NCBI GenBank assembly: GCA_903828785.1
Contig: CAIKNP010000001.1
Coordinates: 186,001-250,000 of the forward strand
DNA: 64,000 nucleotides
Direction of reading: 5' to 3'
From: an uncultured Actinomycetes bacterium
GTDB lineage: Bacteria > Actinomycetota > Acidimicrobiia > Acidimicrobiales > RAAP-2
The notes under the pieces were generated by a model. It saw only the letters and a list, made by a program, of their open reading frames with translations. It was not told the DNA's origin and ran no database searches. Each line of letters begins with the position of its first letter. Position 1 is the stretch's first letter. Of this stretch, positions 26,990-36,493 are shown one piece after another. The position numbers and the translations under genes were made by a program.

Positions 26990-29959
26990 GTGAGTGGCGA
27001 AGCAATTCAGACCCGTAGCGTCGGATACGGTCAGCGGGTCTTGGTCCTGAGTGACCTGGAACTCGACGGCCACGTCCAGCCCGCTCGGAGTGCTGCGCAG
27101 CGCTTGGCAGACCTCCTCGGTGACCTCGATGACCCGGCCATCGTCGTCATCGCGGGAAACTTCTTCGCCCCGGTGGACGCCCTCACCGAGACGGTGGCGT
27201 CCGCCTGGCGCGCCCACCCCGAACTGCGCAACGCCATCGCCACTTTCTGTGCCAAGCCTGACCACGATTTCATTCTGGTTCCCGGAGCGCGCGACCACGC
27301 GTTGCGACACGACCAAGGCGCGCGAGCGCTAGTCGAGGCGCTGGGCATTGAAATCGTGGCCCACCTGCGACTCGACCTGAAAACCGCGAGCGGAAGCGAG
27401 AAGGTCGAAGTCGTGGCCGGCCGCGTCGAGGCACCGGGCGACGACCAGTACGTCGTTGAGCACCTCGACGATCCGCTTTCGCTCCCGCGTTTCGTCACCT
27501 CGCGGACCCTCTACCGCCGCTTCGGTGCGGTGTTGTGGTTGCTCCTCGCGGGCGTTCTCGGCTGGGACCTCTTTAACACGATGACTCGCGTGGTGGGTTT
27601 GATAATCCACCACCACTACAAGGTCCACGCTCCCCATCCCGAGGGCCTCGCGGGTAACGTGCTCTTGAATTTGGTCATTCTCGTCGTCGTCGAGGCGCTG
27701 GCCATTATCGTCATCAATAACGCCGTTCGGCGACGTTTTCGCTGGCGACACGCCGCGAGTGAGAGTGTGTTCAGCGAGCCCCTCACGCTGACCCGTGTTG
27801 GTGAACTCGACGCCATCGCCTTCGCCCTCGAGAGCATCGCGGCTGGCGTCAGCGGTGTCATCGTCGGTGGGGCCACGCGACCGGCCCTCGCCTACCTCGA
27901 CGAAGGTTTTTGCGCCTCACCCGGCCCCTCGCGCTTGGTCACCACCGAACGCGACGCCGCCTTGGGCCTGCCCAGTGTTTTCGTTGACGTGCAGCGCTTC
28001 AGCGTCATAGAACTCGAAGCTGGTGCCTCGGTAAATCTTCGTCTTTCCGGTAGTGGCGTCGACGTTCCCTCGGGCACCTGGCTGGAGCGACTGGTCATGC
28101 GCGGCGCCGTGCAACCCGGCTTGCCCGACAGCGACGAAATCGTCGGAACCTGGCCCGACGGGCAACCCTTTCCGGCCAACCCCACTCGTCTGCTCGACGG
28201 ACGTCGCCAACGCTCCATACGACGCTGGGCGAGTGGCTTACTCTTCCTCGACGGCCTCATCACCATTATCTCCACGACGTCGCCACCGCTGCGTAGCCAT
28301 CTCCGCGTGGTGCTGAACTACCTCCCCCTCGGTGTTGCCCAGTCGGCGGCCGTCGTGGCGGCCATCGCCGGAGTGGCCATGATCATGCTGGCCCGGGGAA
28401 TTCGTCGGGGTCAGCGTCGCGCCTGGTACGTCGCGCAGTTCACCCTCGCCGTGACCACCGTGGCGCACGCCACGCGCGGAGGCAGCGTGAACTCCTCGGT
28501 CATCGCCGCCGGCCTTTTCTTTTTCCTCCTCTGGCAGCGGCGAAACTTCACCGCGCAGACTGACCGCAGCAGCGTCGCGGCGACCCTGCCTCGCCTCGCG
28601 CTCATCGCCCTCACCGCGGTGTTCGCGGCGACCATCGGTATCGAAGCAGCGGACCGCAACCATCCAAACCTCCTGCTCCCGAGTTGGCCCACCGTCGTCG
28701 TGGCCTGCGCCGAACGGCTCGCCGGTATTTTGGTCATCAGGATTCCCGACCGACTCAGCGACTTCGTTGATCCCGTACTCCTGGTCATTGGCATTTCACT
28801 CTTCGTCACCCTTCTCTACGTGCTGTCACGACCAGTGGTCGATCGTCGCTTGTCCGCGCCCGGCTTCAGTGCCGAACGTCGCGTGGTGGAATACCGAGCG
28901 AGGGATATTGTTCGACGCCACGGTCGAGGGACCCTCGATTACTTCGCCCTGCGCGACGACAAACAATTCTTCTTCCTGCGCGACTCACTCGTCGCCTACG
29001 CCGTCTACGGCGGTATCGCCCTGCTCTCACCCGACCCCATTGGCCCGGAAGCCGAACGGGCCGACGTCCTAGCGGCCTTTCGAAGTTTCGCCGAAAGCCA
29101 CGGTTGGTCCATCGCCGTCATGGCCGCCGGAGCCGACTGGTTACCCATCTACCACGCCGCCGGCCTACACTCGCTGTACCTGGGTGACGAAGCCATCGTG
29201 GATATCCAGAATTTCACCCTCGAGGGGGGCAAGATGAAGGGCCTGCGGCAGGCCTGTACCCGTCTCGCGCGCCACGGCTACACCGTGGAGTTTTGTGATC
29301 CAGCCACTATTGATCCTTCGCAGGTATCGGGTGTCTTGGATCTGGTGGCCATGATGCGCCGTGGTGAAGACGAGCGGGGCTTTTCCATGATGCTCGGCCG
29401 ACTCTTTGACCCCAAGGACAAGGGGCTTCTCATGACCATCGTGCGCGGACCCGATGGCCGACCGGCGGCCGCGTGCCAGTTCGTGCCTTCGCCCGCCATC
29501 AAGGGTTTCTCCCTGGACCTCATGCGACGCGATCCCGGAGATCACCCCAACGGACTCATTGACTACGCCCTCTGTTCCACCATTGAACATTTGCGGTCCC
29601 AGGGGGCTCAGGGATTGAGTCTCAATTTCTCGGCTTTTCGCAGCGTGCTCGACGGGGAGCGTGGCGACGGAACGTGGACCAAAATTGAGCGCTGGACCCT
29701 GCTGCGAATTTCGGGCGTTTTACCCATCGCCACCCTGTGGACCTTCAACGCCAAATACCAACCTCGTTGGTTACCTCGCCACATCGTCTATCCGGCCATA
29801 GAGAACTTTGTTCCCACGGTGGCGGCCATTCTCCGCGCGGAGTCCCTCACGGAGATACCCGTGCTCGGTCGCTTTCTCGCCAACGACCCCACCAACCGTC
29901 CGGGCACGGTGGTGCCCCCCGACGTGCTCGCCGCGGCGCAGGCGGCCGACCAGTCCTAA
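26990..29959 (+). CDS. MprF/LysX-like phosphatidylglycerol lysyltransferase-domain protein with N-terminal phosphoesterase-like domain
   Basis: A 989-residue membrane protein. Residues 10-160 resemble a calcineurin-type phosphoesterase, but its metal motifs are altered: SDLEL for SDLHL, AGNF for AGDF, PGARDH for PGNHD. Two membrane segments follow (about 178-250), then a soluble stretch, then about five more (about 410-600). The C-terminal 350 residues match the DUF2156/LPG-synthase domain that moves an amino acid from aminoacyl-tRNA to a lipid in MprF and LysX. No lysyl-tRNA synthetase domain is fused, unlike mycobacterial LysX. The start is uncertain; GTG 26966 is an alternative. Its TAA shares bases with the stop of the convergent ATP-grasp gene. 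Confidence 0.8.
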   Translation: MSGEAIQTRSVGYGQRVLVLSDLELDGHVQPARSAAQRLADLLGDLDDPAIVVIAGNFFAPVDALTETVASAWRAHPELRNAIATFCAKPDHDFILVPGARDHALRHDQGARALVEALGIEIVAHLRLDLKTASGSEKVEVVAGRVEAPGDDQYVVEHLDDPLSLPRFVTSRTLYRRFGAVLWLLLAGVLGWDLFNTMTRVVGLIIHHHYKVHAPHPEGLAGNVLLNLVILVVVEALAIIVINNAVRRRFRWRHAASESVFSEPLTLTRVGELDAIAFALESIAAGVSGVIVGGATRPALAYLDEGFCASPGPSRLVTTERDAALGLPSVFVDVQRFSVIELEAGASVNLRLSGSGVDVPSGTWLERLVMRGAVQPGLPDSDEIVGTWPDGQPFPANPTRLLDGRRQRSIRRWASGLLFLDGLITIISTTSPPLRSHLRVVLNYLPLGVAQSAAVVAAIAGVAMIMLARGIRRGQRRAWYVAQFTLAVTTVAHATRGGSVNSSVIAAGLFFFLLWQRRNFTAQTDRSSVAATLPRLALIALTAVFAATIGIEAADRNHPNLLLPSWPTVVVACAERLAGILVIRIPDRLSDFVDPVLLVIGISLFVTLLYVLSRPVVDRRLSAPGFSAERRVVEYRARDIVRRHGRGTLDYFALRDDKQFFFLRDSLVAYAVYGGIALLSPDPIGPEAERADVLAAFRSFAESHGWSIAVMAAGADWLPIYHAAGLHSLYLGDEAIVDIQNFTLEGGKMKGLRQACTRLARHGYTVEFCDPATIDPSQVSGVLDLVAMMRRGEDERGFSMMLGRLFDPKDKGLLMTIVRGPDGRPAAACQFVPSPAIKGFSLDLMRRDPGDHPNGLIDYALCSTIEHLRSQGAQGLSLNFSAFRSVLDGERGDGTWTKIERWTLLRISGVLPIATLWTFNAKYQPRWLPRHIVYPAIENFVPTVAAILRAESLTEIPVLGRFLANDPTNRPGTVVPPDVLAAAQAADQS

Positions 29960-30795
29960 GACAGACGTCCGGCGATCGCCACTGCTAATCGGTCAGCGGC
30001 CGAAGGCTCGAAGGTCAAAAAGAGGCTGGGCTCAACGAGTTCGAGCTCCATCAATTGCCAACCGGACGGGGCCGCCACGACGTCGACGCGGGCGTAGAGG
30101 AGCTTGGCGAAGCGACCGACCAAGAGCTGTTCGGCGAGGGCCAGGGCCTCGGGCTCAGTAACGTCGCGGGTCATCTGCTCGCGGCGAAAGAGGGCGTCGC
30201 GCGCGTCGGCGGGCGTGTTGAGCATGGCCCCCTTGGCCATGGCGTGAGAGAACTCCCCGTCAATAAATATCATCGCGTGTTCACCAAAGAGATCAACGGT
30301 TTGCACGTAGGGCTGAATGATGACGCTGCGGCCCTTGGCGTGCAGGGCGGCGACGTGGGCACTGGCCCGCTCGGTTTCGCGGGCCCGGTAGCGATCGGCG
30401 TCGATGGAACCCGCGCCGACGGCTGGTTTCACCACGAAGTCCACGTCGGGAAAGATGGGCGTTTCCCCCCGTTCACAGAAACTCGTCGGAACGATGGGTA
30501 CGCCACTCGCCGCGAGGTCGGCCAGGTAGTGCTTGTCGGTGGAATACTCGACCACGTCGTAGGGGTTGAGCAAGCGAGGTCTCGCCTTGGCCCACTCGAG
30601 GAATTCGAGTCGACGAGGACTGTAGTCCCAGGTGGAGCGAATGACGGTGAGATCGTAGGACTCCCAGTCCACCGTGACGTCGTCCCAAACGCAGAGGTCA
30701 GCGTGCAGGCCAGCCCTTTCGAGGGCCGACAGGAGCAGTGGGGTGTCGACGTCGACATTTTCACCCCGGCACGTGGCTACGGCGACGCGCTTCAT
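29956..30795 (-). CDS. ATP-grasp ligase of unknown substrate
   Basis: A 279-residue protein of the glutathione-synthetase-like ATP-grasp fold. The N-terminal RSTWDYSPRR and NPYDVVEYSTDKHYLADLAASG segments, the VVKPAVGAGS nucleotide-binding lysine and glycine loop, and the late LYARVDVV and MELELVEPSLFL metal-binding acidic residues are visible. Relatives include uncharacterised actinobacterial ligases and, more distantly, the DcsG-type ligase. Its ATG overlaps the TAA of nuoN by one base (TAATG), so it is translated as the fifteenth gene of the nuo operon, although no role in complex I is known. Confidence 0.82.
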   Translation of the reverse strand: MKRVAVATCRGENVDVDTPLLLSALERAGLHADLCVWDDVTVDWESYDLTVIRSTWDYSPRRLEFLEWAKARPRLLNPYDVVEYSTDKHYLADLAASGVPIVPTSFCERGETPIFPDVDFVVKPAVGAGSIDADRYRARETERASAHVAALHAKGRSVIIQPYVQTVDLFGEHAMIFIDGEFSHAMAKGAMLNTPADARDALFRREQMTRDVTEPEALALAEQLLVGRFAKLLYARVDVVAAPSGWQLMELELVEPSLFLTFEPSAADRLAVAIAGRLS

Positions 30796-32264
30796 TACTG
30801 GAAGAGCAGAGTGGCGTGCGAACTAATGCTGGTGATCAGACCGGGGTCGACGCCCACGACCACGGTGGTCAGCACGCCGAAGCCCACCACGACGCGCGTG
30901 GCCCAGGGTACGACCAGCGGGGCGAGGGTTTCGTCCACGTCGGCGTAGAGGGTGGTGGTCCAGCGAAGGTAGGCGAAGGCGGCCACCGCGGCGCCCATCA
31001 TCGCCACGACGGCGCCCCAGACGTTGCCGGCGTCCAGGGTCGCGGCGAGGACTCCGAATTTCGCGTCAAAGCCCGTCGTGAAGGGAACACCAAGTTGCGA
31101 AAGCAGCAAGACGGCCAGGGAGGCGGCCAGCCAGGGATTGCGTCGACTCAGCCCCTGGTACCGAGTGAGAGCGTGGTCACTGTCGCCAGGACCACTGACC
31201 AGTCCGACGATGGCGAAGGTGGCCAAGACCACGGGCCCGTAGGTCACGACGTAGAACGTGGTGGCGGCGACTCCGCTCGCGGTACCGGCCCAGATGCCCA
31301 GCAGCACGAACCCGGACTGGGTCACCGAGGCGTAGGCCAGGAGACGCTTGGCGTTGCTCTGCTGGATGGTCAGTAGGGCACCGGTGGCGATGGAGGCCAC
31401 GATGAGACCAAAGAACAAGGGACGCCAGGTACTCTGCTGACTCCCCAGGGCGACCACCATGATGCGCACCAGGGCGGCGAAGGCACCGGCCCAGACGATA
31501 GAGGCGTGGGCGCCACTCAGGGGGGTGGGCTCACCCTCGTAGACGTCGGGGGCCCAGAAGTGGAAGGGGGCCGCTTCGACCTTAAAGACAAAGGCCACCA
31601 GCATCAGTCCCCCGCCCGCGAGGAGCAGTCCCGGGTGCAGGAGGTGGTTGCTCCCGAGGAAGTAGGCGATGTTGGTCAAATTCGTCGTTCCGGTGGCCCC
31701 GTAGGTGAGGGCCACCCCGTAGATGAAGATGGCCGCAGCAAAACCACCCAGCAGGAAGTACTTCATGGCCGACTCGGCCGAGGCCTGTCGACGTCGGTTA
31801 AAGGCAATGAGACAGTAGAGGGCGATGGACAAGATCTCGAGGCCGAGAAAAACAATGATCAGGTCGTTGGCCTGGGCCATGAGGATGGCGCCGCCGGCGG
31901 CCAACAACACCAGCATCTGGTACTCGGCTCCCACGATGCCTTCACGACGCTGCCAGTCGTGGCCATTCAAGACGGCCAGGATGAGCGAGACGGCAATGCC
32001 CGCGGTCATGAGAACGCCGAAGGGGTCGTAGACGATGGCCCCCGCGGCCGTCACCGAAGAACCGTATCGATCCAACTCGTACCACTGCACCAGCGTCGTG
32101 CCCAGCACGGCCAATCCGGCAACCACCGCCGTCCAGGTGGCCAGACTCGTGGCAATGCGCCGACGCATGAGGGCGGTGAGCATCAAGAGCTTCAAGGCGG
32201 CGGCCGTCACCAGGAGGAAGGGCAACAGCGCTAGGTAGTTAATAGCGGGTACGTGCAAGGTCAC
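30795..32264 (-). CDS. nuoN: NADH-quinone oxidoreductase subunit N
   Basis: A 489-residue antiporter-like proton-pumping membrane subunit of complex I. It has about fourteen hydrophobic helices, the conserved glutamate helix LIIVFLGLEILSIALY, the lysine region after PFHFWAPDVYEG, and the broken-helix lysine. It is the last of the 14 nuo genes. Its GTG/ATG start overlaps the nuoM stop by four bases. Confidence 0.95.
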   Translation of the reverse strand: MTLHVPAINYLALLPFLLVTAAALKLLMLTALMRRRIATSLATWTAVVAGLAVLGTTLVQWYELDRYGSSVTAAGAIVYDPFGVLMTAGIAVSLILAVLNGHDWQRREGIVGAEYQMLVLLAAGGAILMAQANDLIIVFLGLEILSIALYCLIAFNRRRQASAESAMKYFLLGGFAAAIFIYGVALTYGATGTTNLTNIAYFLGSNHLLHPGLLLAGGGLMLVAFVFKVEAAPFHFWAPDVYEGEPTPLSGAHASIVWAGAFAALVRIMVVALGSQQSTWRPLFFGLIVASIATGALLTIQQSNAKRLLAYASVTQSGFVLLGIWAGTASGVAATTFYVVTYGPVVLATFAIVGLVSGPGDSDHALTRYQGLSRRNPWLAASLAVLLLSQLGVPFTTGFDAKFGVLAATLDAGNVWGAVVAMMGAAVAAFAYLRWTTTLYADVDETLAPLVVPWATRVVVGFGVLTTVVVGVDPGLITSISSHATLLFQ

Positions 32265-33763
32265 TTCGACACTCCCGACGGTGAGACGTGGGTCACGAGC
32301 GCCGTCACCGCAGTGCTGATGCGACTGAGCACGGGTCCGGGAAAGACACCCAGCACGACGATGAGAACCACCATGGGCACGACCGCCGCGCGCTCACGCG
32401 ACGAAACGTCGGGCAACTCGGCGTTGGTCGCGTCGACGGCGCCGTGAAAAGAGCGTTGGTAGGCCCAGAGCCAGTAGGCGGCTGAAGCGACCACCCCCAA
32501 GGTGGCGGCCAGAGCCCACCAGGCGTGCGTGCCGAAGGTGCCGATCAAGATGAGGTACTCGCCCACGAAGCCCGACAGACCGGGTAGTCCCATGGTGGCC
32601 AGCATCAAGAGAGTGAAGATACCGGCGTACACCGGCATGGGGCGCTGCAGTCCACCAAGTTCGGCGATGGTGACATTCGCCCGACGACGTTCGAGGTAGC
32701 CCACCAGCAAGAAAATGCCGATCGTGATGAGACCGTGGTTCAGCATCAAGAACACCGCGCCCTGGGTGCCGATGACCGAACCCGACATCACGCCCAAGGT
32801 GATGAAGCCCATCTGGCTGAGCGAGGAGTAGGCAATAAAGGTACGCAAGTTCTTGGCGGTGCAGGCGACCAGCGCACCGTAAAGAATGGAGATAATGGCC
32901 AGGGTCAGCATCACTGGCCGAACCGTCGACTGGGCAGCTGGCAAGAGCCCGACGGCAAAGCGCAAGAGACCGTAGGTGCCGAGCTTGGACAGCAGGGCCG
33001 ACATCTCGACACCGGCGGCGGCCGGGGCCTGCTCGTAGGTGGAGGGGGACCAGGTGTGCAGTGGCCAGATCGGCGCCTTGACCGCGAAGGCCACGGCGAA
33101 GCCCGCGAAGAGCCAAATGGACACCACGTGTGAGGTCGTCGTTTGGCCAATGGCGCCGTAGGCGAAGGTCAATGCGCCACCAAACTCGTGAACGTGAGTG
33201 ACACCGAGATAGATAATGGCGACCAACATGAAGGCCGAACCGAGGAAGGTGTAGAGGAAGAACTTCATCGCCGCGGCTCGTCCTTGCAGGCCACCCCAGC
33301 GGGTAAGCATGAAGTAGCAGGGCAGCAAGATCAAATCAAAGAAGATGAAGAATTCCAAGAGGTCGTGGGCCAGGAAGCAACCCATCGAACAACCCAAGAG
33401 CAACAACTGCCACGCGACGTACGAGCCCTCGTCACGTCGGTCACGTGCGCCGAGCAAAGCGAAGAGCACCGTTACCGCCGTTAGGACCACCAACCAGATG
33501 GAGATTCCGTCAACGGCCAGGTCGTAGGCCAGGCCCAAGGGATTGGACAGAACGTGGCGAACCGCAAAGTCGAAACCCTGCGCCCCCGCGACCGTGCTCT
33601 TGTAGGAGAAGGCCACGAAGAGACTGAGTGCGACTTCAATGGCCGACGTCACGACCGCCACCAGGTAGGCCGCACCCTGTCGTCGACGAAGTACGAGGGC
33701 GACGGCGGCCCCGACGAAGGGCAGCAGCAGCAAGAGACTAAGCCATACTGACGAGTGCATCAC
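32261..33763 (-). CDS. nuoM: NADH-quinone oxidoreductase subunit M
   Basis: A 500-residue antiporter-like subunit in the membrane arm. The conserved LLEFFIFFDLILLPCYFM glutamate-bearing helix, the APIWPLHTWSPSTYEQAP lysine/histidine loop and the KNLRTFIAYSSLSQMG helix are diagnostic of NuoM. It overlaps both neighbours, nuoL and nuoN, by four bases. Confidence 0.96.
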   Translation of the reverse strand: MMHSSVWLSLLLLLPFVGAAVALVLRRRQGAAYLVAVVTSAIEVALSLFVAFSYKSTVAGAQGFDFAVRHVLSNPLGLAYDLAVDGISIWLVVLTAVTVLFALLGARDRRDEGSYVAWQLLLLGCSMGCFLAHDLLEFFIFFDLILLPCYFMLTRWGGLQGRAAAMKFFLYTFLGSAFMLVAIIYLGVTHVHEFGGALTFAYGAIGQTTTSHVVSIWLFAGFAVAFAVKAPIWPLHTWSPSTYEQAPAAAGVEMSALLSKLGTYGLLRFAVGLLPAAQSTVRPVMLTLAIISILYGALVACTAKNLRTFIAYSSLSQMGFITLGVMSGSVIGTQGAVFLMLNHGLITIGIFLLVGYLERRRANVTIAELGGLQRPMPVYAGIFTLLMLATMGLPGLSGFVGEYLILIGTFGTHAWWALAATLGVVASAAYWLWAYQRSFHGAVDATNAELPDVSSRERAAVVPMVVLIVVLGVFPGPVLSRISTAVTALVTHVSPSGVSK

Positions 33764-35625
33764 GAGCCCACCTTCGCTACGAGGTAGACAACAATGACCG
33801 CGACGCCCAAGACCATGGCCAGGGCGTAGTGGCGCACAAAACCAGATTGCAACTTACTCAAACCCTCGGAGGAACGACGCATCCGCGACGCGCTGCCCAT
33901 GACGGCAGCGTCAATGACGCGTTCTTCAATGACCGTACCCGAGAAGGCCGCGAGCGAGGTGAGCGGGCGTCCAATGGTGGCGTCGTAGGCGTCATCCCAG
34001 TGCCACACCTGTTCGAAGAAGGACTTTTCCAACCTGGGGTTCTCGTGGCGGTCACGCCAGAGCGAGAAGGCCGCGAGCAGCCCAATGACGGCCGCGATGA
34101 CGTCGGCAACGGCCAGGCTTATCTGCAATCCCGAACTCTGCGCCACGACCGCCGTGGTGGCGAAGGAGGGGCTGAGGAAGGTTTCAAGGGTGTGTTGGTG
34201 CAGCCAGGGCAGGTCCAGTAGTCCACCGAGCACGCTGAGGGCCGCGAGGATCACGAGGGGAACCGTCATGACCCAGGGTGACTCGTGAGGTTCGCCATGG
34301 AAGCTCTCGCGGAAGCGTTCATTGCCGCGGAAAGTGAGCACGAAGAGTCGAGTCATGTAGTACGCGGTGAGGATGGCGGTCAGGAGACCCAGCGCGTAGA
34401 GCGCTTTGTTGAGCGCGTAGAGGCTGGTCAACACCGCGCCCTTGGCCCAGAATCCCGCCAAGGGGGGCACGCCTGAAATAGTTAACCAACCGATAAGAAA
34501 GGTGGGGAAGGTCAGCGGCAGGTACTTGGCTAAGCCGCCCATGCGACGCATGTCCTGCTCCCCGTGCAGTGAGTGAATGACCGAACCCGAACCGAGAAAG
34601 AGCAGTGCCTTGAAGAAGGCGTGGGCAATCATCAAGAAAAGGGCGGCACCGTAGGCACCAACGCCGACCGCGAGCACCATGTACCCGATTTGCGAAACGG
34701 TGGAGAAGGCCAGGACCTTCTTGATGTCCTTCTGGGCGGTCGCAATGGTGGCGGCCACGAAGGCGGTGAGGCCACCAATAACGGCGATAGTTGCTCGTCC
34801 GTTGGCCGAAAGAGCCAAGACCGGCGACATGCGCACCAGCAGAAAAACGCCGGCCGTGACCATGGTGGCGGCGTGGATCAGGGCTGAGACGGGGGTTGGT
34901 CCCTCCATCGCGTCGGGAAGCCAGTTAAAGAGAGGGATCTGCGCGCTTTTCCCGGTGGCGGCGAGGAGCAGCGCGAGCACGATGAGAGTGGCCGTCGTTG
35001 GCGAGAGCGTACTGGCCAGGGAGAAAATCGTCGTGTATGTCAAGGTGTGCAGGTGGTTAAAGAGCAGGAACATGGCGGCCAGGAGACCGATGTCACCCAC
35101 CCGGTTATACAAGAAAGCCTTTTTGCCAGCACTGGCGGCGCTGTCACGGTCAAAGTAGTAACTCACCAACCAGTAGGAGCAGGCGCCGACGCCCTCCCAG
35201 CCGACGAAGGTCTGCAGCAAATTGTCGGACAGGACCAACACGAGCATGGAGAAGACGAAGAGGTTGAGGTAGAGGAAGAACTTGCACACATCGCGGTCAC
35301 CGGCCATGTAGCCCATGGAATATAAGTGAATAAGGGTAGAAATACCGGTGACGAAGAGACACATGGTCAGGGCCAGAGGGTCGACGTAGAGGCCCGCGGG
35401 GACTTGCAAGGTGCCGGCGGAAATCCAGTTGAAGAGGTGGATGGTGACGGCAGTTTCGTGGTGGAGGTACAAGTAGAATGTCACCAGCGTCGCGACAAAA
35501 CTGCCAAATACCGCCGTCGTCGCAACGATACCCGCACCTCGTTCGGACAATTCCGAACCATTAAACAGCACCAGCGCGAAACCCAGGAGGGGGAAAAGAA
35601 CAATAAGGAGGGCGACGTGTGCCAT
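33760..35625 (-). CDS. nuoL: NADH-quinone oxidoreductase subunit L
   Basis: A 621-residue subunit, the distal proton pump of complex I. GWEGVGACSYWLVSYYFDR, IPLFNWLPDAMEGPTPVSALIHAATMV-type motifs and KKVLAFSTVSQIGYM are present. The C-terminal amphipathic lateral helix lies at about 540-600, ending with a final membrane anchor. It starts two bases after nuoK. Confidence 0.96.
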   Translation of the reverse strand: MAHVALLIVLFPLLGFALVLFNGSELSERGAGIVATTAVFGSFVATLVTFYLYLHHETAVTIHLFNWISAGTLQVPAGLYVDPLALTMCLFVTGISTLIHLYSMGYMAGDRDVCKFFLYLNLFVFSMLVLVLSDNLLQTFVGWEGVGACSYWLVSYYFDRDSAASAGKKAFLYNRVGDIGLLAAMFLLFNHLHTLTYTTIFSLASTLSPTTATLIVLALLLAATGKSAQIPLFNWLPDAMEGPTPVSALIHAATMVTAGVFLLVRMSPVLALSANGRATIAVIGGLTAFVAATIATAQKDIKKVLAFSTVSQIGYMVLAVGVGAYGAALFLMIAHAFFKALLFLGSGSVIHSLHGEQDMRRMGGLAKYLPLTFPTFLIGWLTISGVPPLAGFWAKGAVLTSLYALNKALYALGLLTAILTAYYMTRLFVLTFRGNERFRESFHGEPHESPWVMTVPLVILAALSVLGGLLDLPWLHQHTLETFLSPSFATTAVVAQSSGLQISLAVADVIAAVIGLLAAFSLWRDRHENPRLEKSFFEQVWHWDDAYDATIGRPLTSLAAFSGTVIEERVIDAAVMGSASRMRRSSEGLSKLQSGFVRHYALAMVLGVAVIVVYLVAKVGS

Positions 35626-35627
35626 GT

Positions 35628-35933
35628 TTAGCCCTTCAACTCGCTGAGCTCGTCCACGGAGGTAGAGGTGCGTCGGCGGAAAACCGCCACCACAATGCCG
35701 AGTCCGACCGTCACCTCGGCGGCCGCTACGACCATGACGAAAAAGACGCTCACCTGACCGCCGACGTCACTGAGAGTGCGCGCGAAGCTCACGAAGGTCA
35801 GATTGACGGCGTTGAGCATAAGTTCAATACACATGAACATGATGATCGCGCTACGCCGCGTGAGGAAGCCGAAACAACCAACGCCAAAGAGCAGGGCGGC
35901 CAGCACGAGGTACCAGGCGGCGGGGACGTTCAC
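35628..35933 (-). CDS. nuoK: NADH-quinone oxidoreductase subunit K
   Basis: A 101-residue membrane subunit with three helices and the two conserved buried glutamates (in [15 protein letters not shown] and [15 protein letters not shown]). The ATG/GTG start at 35933 overlaps the nuoJ stop by four bases. Confidence 0.95.
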   Translation of the reverse strand: MNVPAAWYLVLAALLFGVGCFGFLTRRSAIIMFMCIELMLNAVNLTFVSFARTLSDVGGQVSVFFVMVVAAAEVTVGLGIVVAVFRRRTSTSVDELSELKG

Positions 35934-36493
35934 GCGACCTCCTCACCCACGCGCGGACGTTCCTTACGGGCCAGATTGACCGCCCCAATGACGGCGATCA
36001 GAAGGAGTGCTCCCGTCGCCTCGAAGGCGATGAGGTAGGTGGTGAAGACGGCGTCTCCGATTTGGGTGATGTTGCCCGAACCCGGCGCGAGGGGCACGCC
36101 GTTGGTCGAAACGGATGGGACGCCGCTAACCCAGTGTGACGAGGCGATGAGGGCAATCACGCCCAGTACCACAATGCCCACACCCAGGGCGGCCAAGAAA
36201 CGTTGACCCGCCAGGGGTTCGACCTCGCGGTGGGAGTGTCGGTCGATACCGAGGAACATAATGACGAAGAGGAAGAGCACCACGATGGCACCGGCGTACA
36301 CGATGATCTCCACCGCCGCCAGGAAGTCGGCCTGCTGGGCGAGGAAGCCCAGAGCCACGCCGAAGAGACTGAGGATAAGACTAAGAGCGGCGTGCACCGG
36401 ATTGCGAACGAGCAGAACACCAAGCGCCCCACCCAGCGTCATCAGGGCACAGACGACGAAGACCGCCAACGAGGGAAAGGCGTAGGCAATCAC
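35930..36493 (-). CDS. nuoJ: NADH-quinone oxidoreductase subunit J
   Basis: A 187-residue membrane subunit with five helices. The conserved tyrosine/glycine-rich helix [22 protein letters not shown] contains the pi-bulge implicated in coupling. It overlaps nuoI and nuoK by four bases each. Confidence 0.94.
   Translation of the reverse strand: MIAYAFPSLAVFVVCALMTLGGALGVLLVRNPVHAALSLILSLFGVALGFLAQQADFLAAVEIIVYAGAIVVLFLFVIMFLGIDRHSHREVEPLAGQRFLAALGVGIVVLGVIALIASSHWVSGVPSVSTNGVPLAPGSGNITQIGDAVFTTYLIAFEATGALLLIAVIGAVNLARKERPRVGEEVA

Noticed and set aside
30055-30948. Plus-strand 297-codon frame opposite the ATP-grasp gene and nuoN
   Set aside because: Shadow frame; the minus-strand ATP-grasp protein has clear motifs.
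31506-32234. Plus-strand 242-codon frame opposite nuoN
   Set aside because: Shadow of nuoN; Gly/Asp/His/Gln-rich composition typical of reversed membrane-protein coding DNA.
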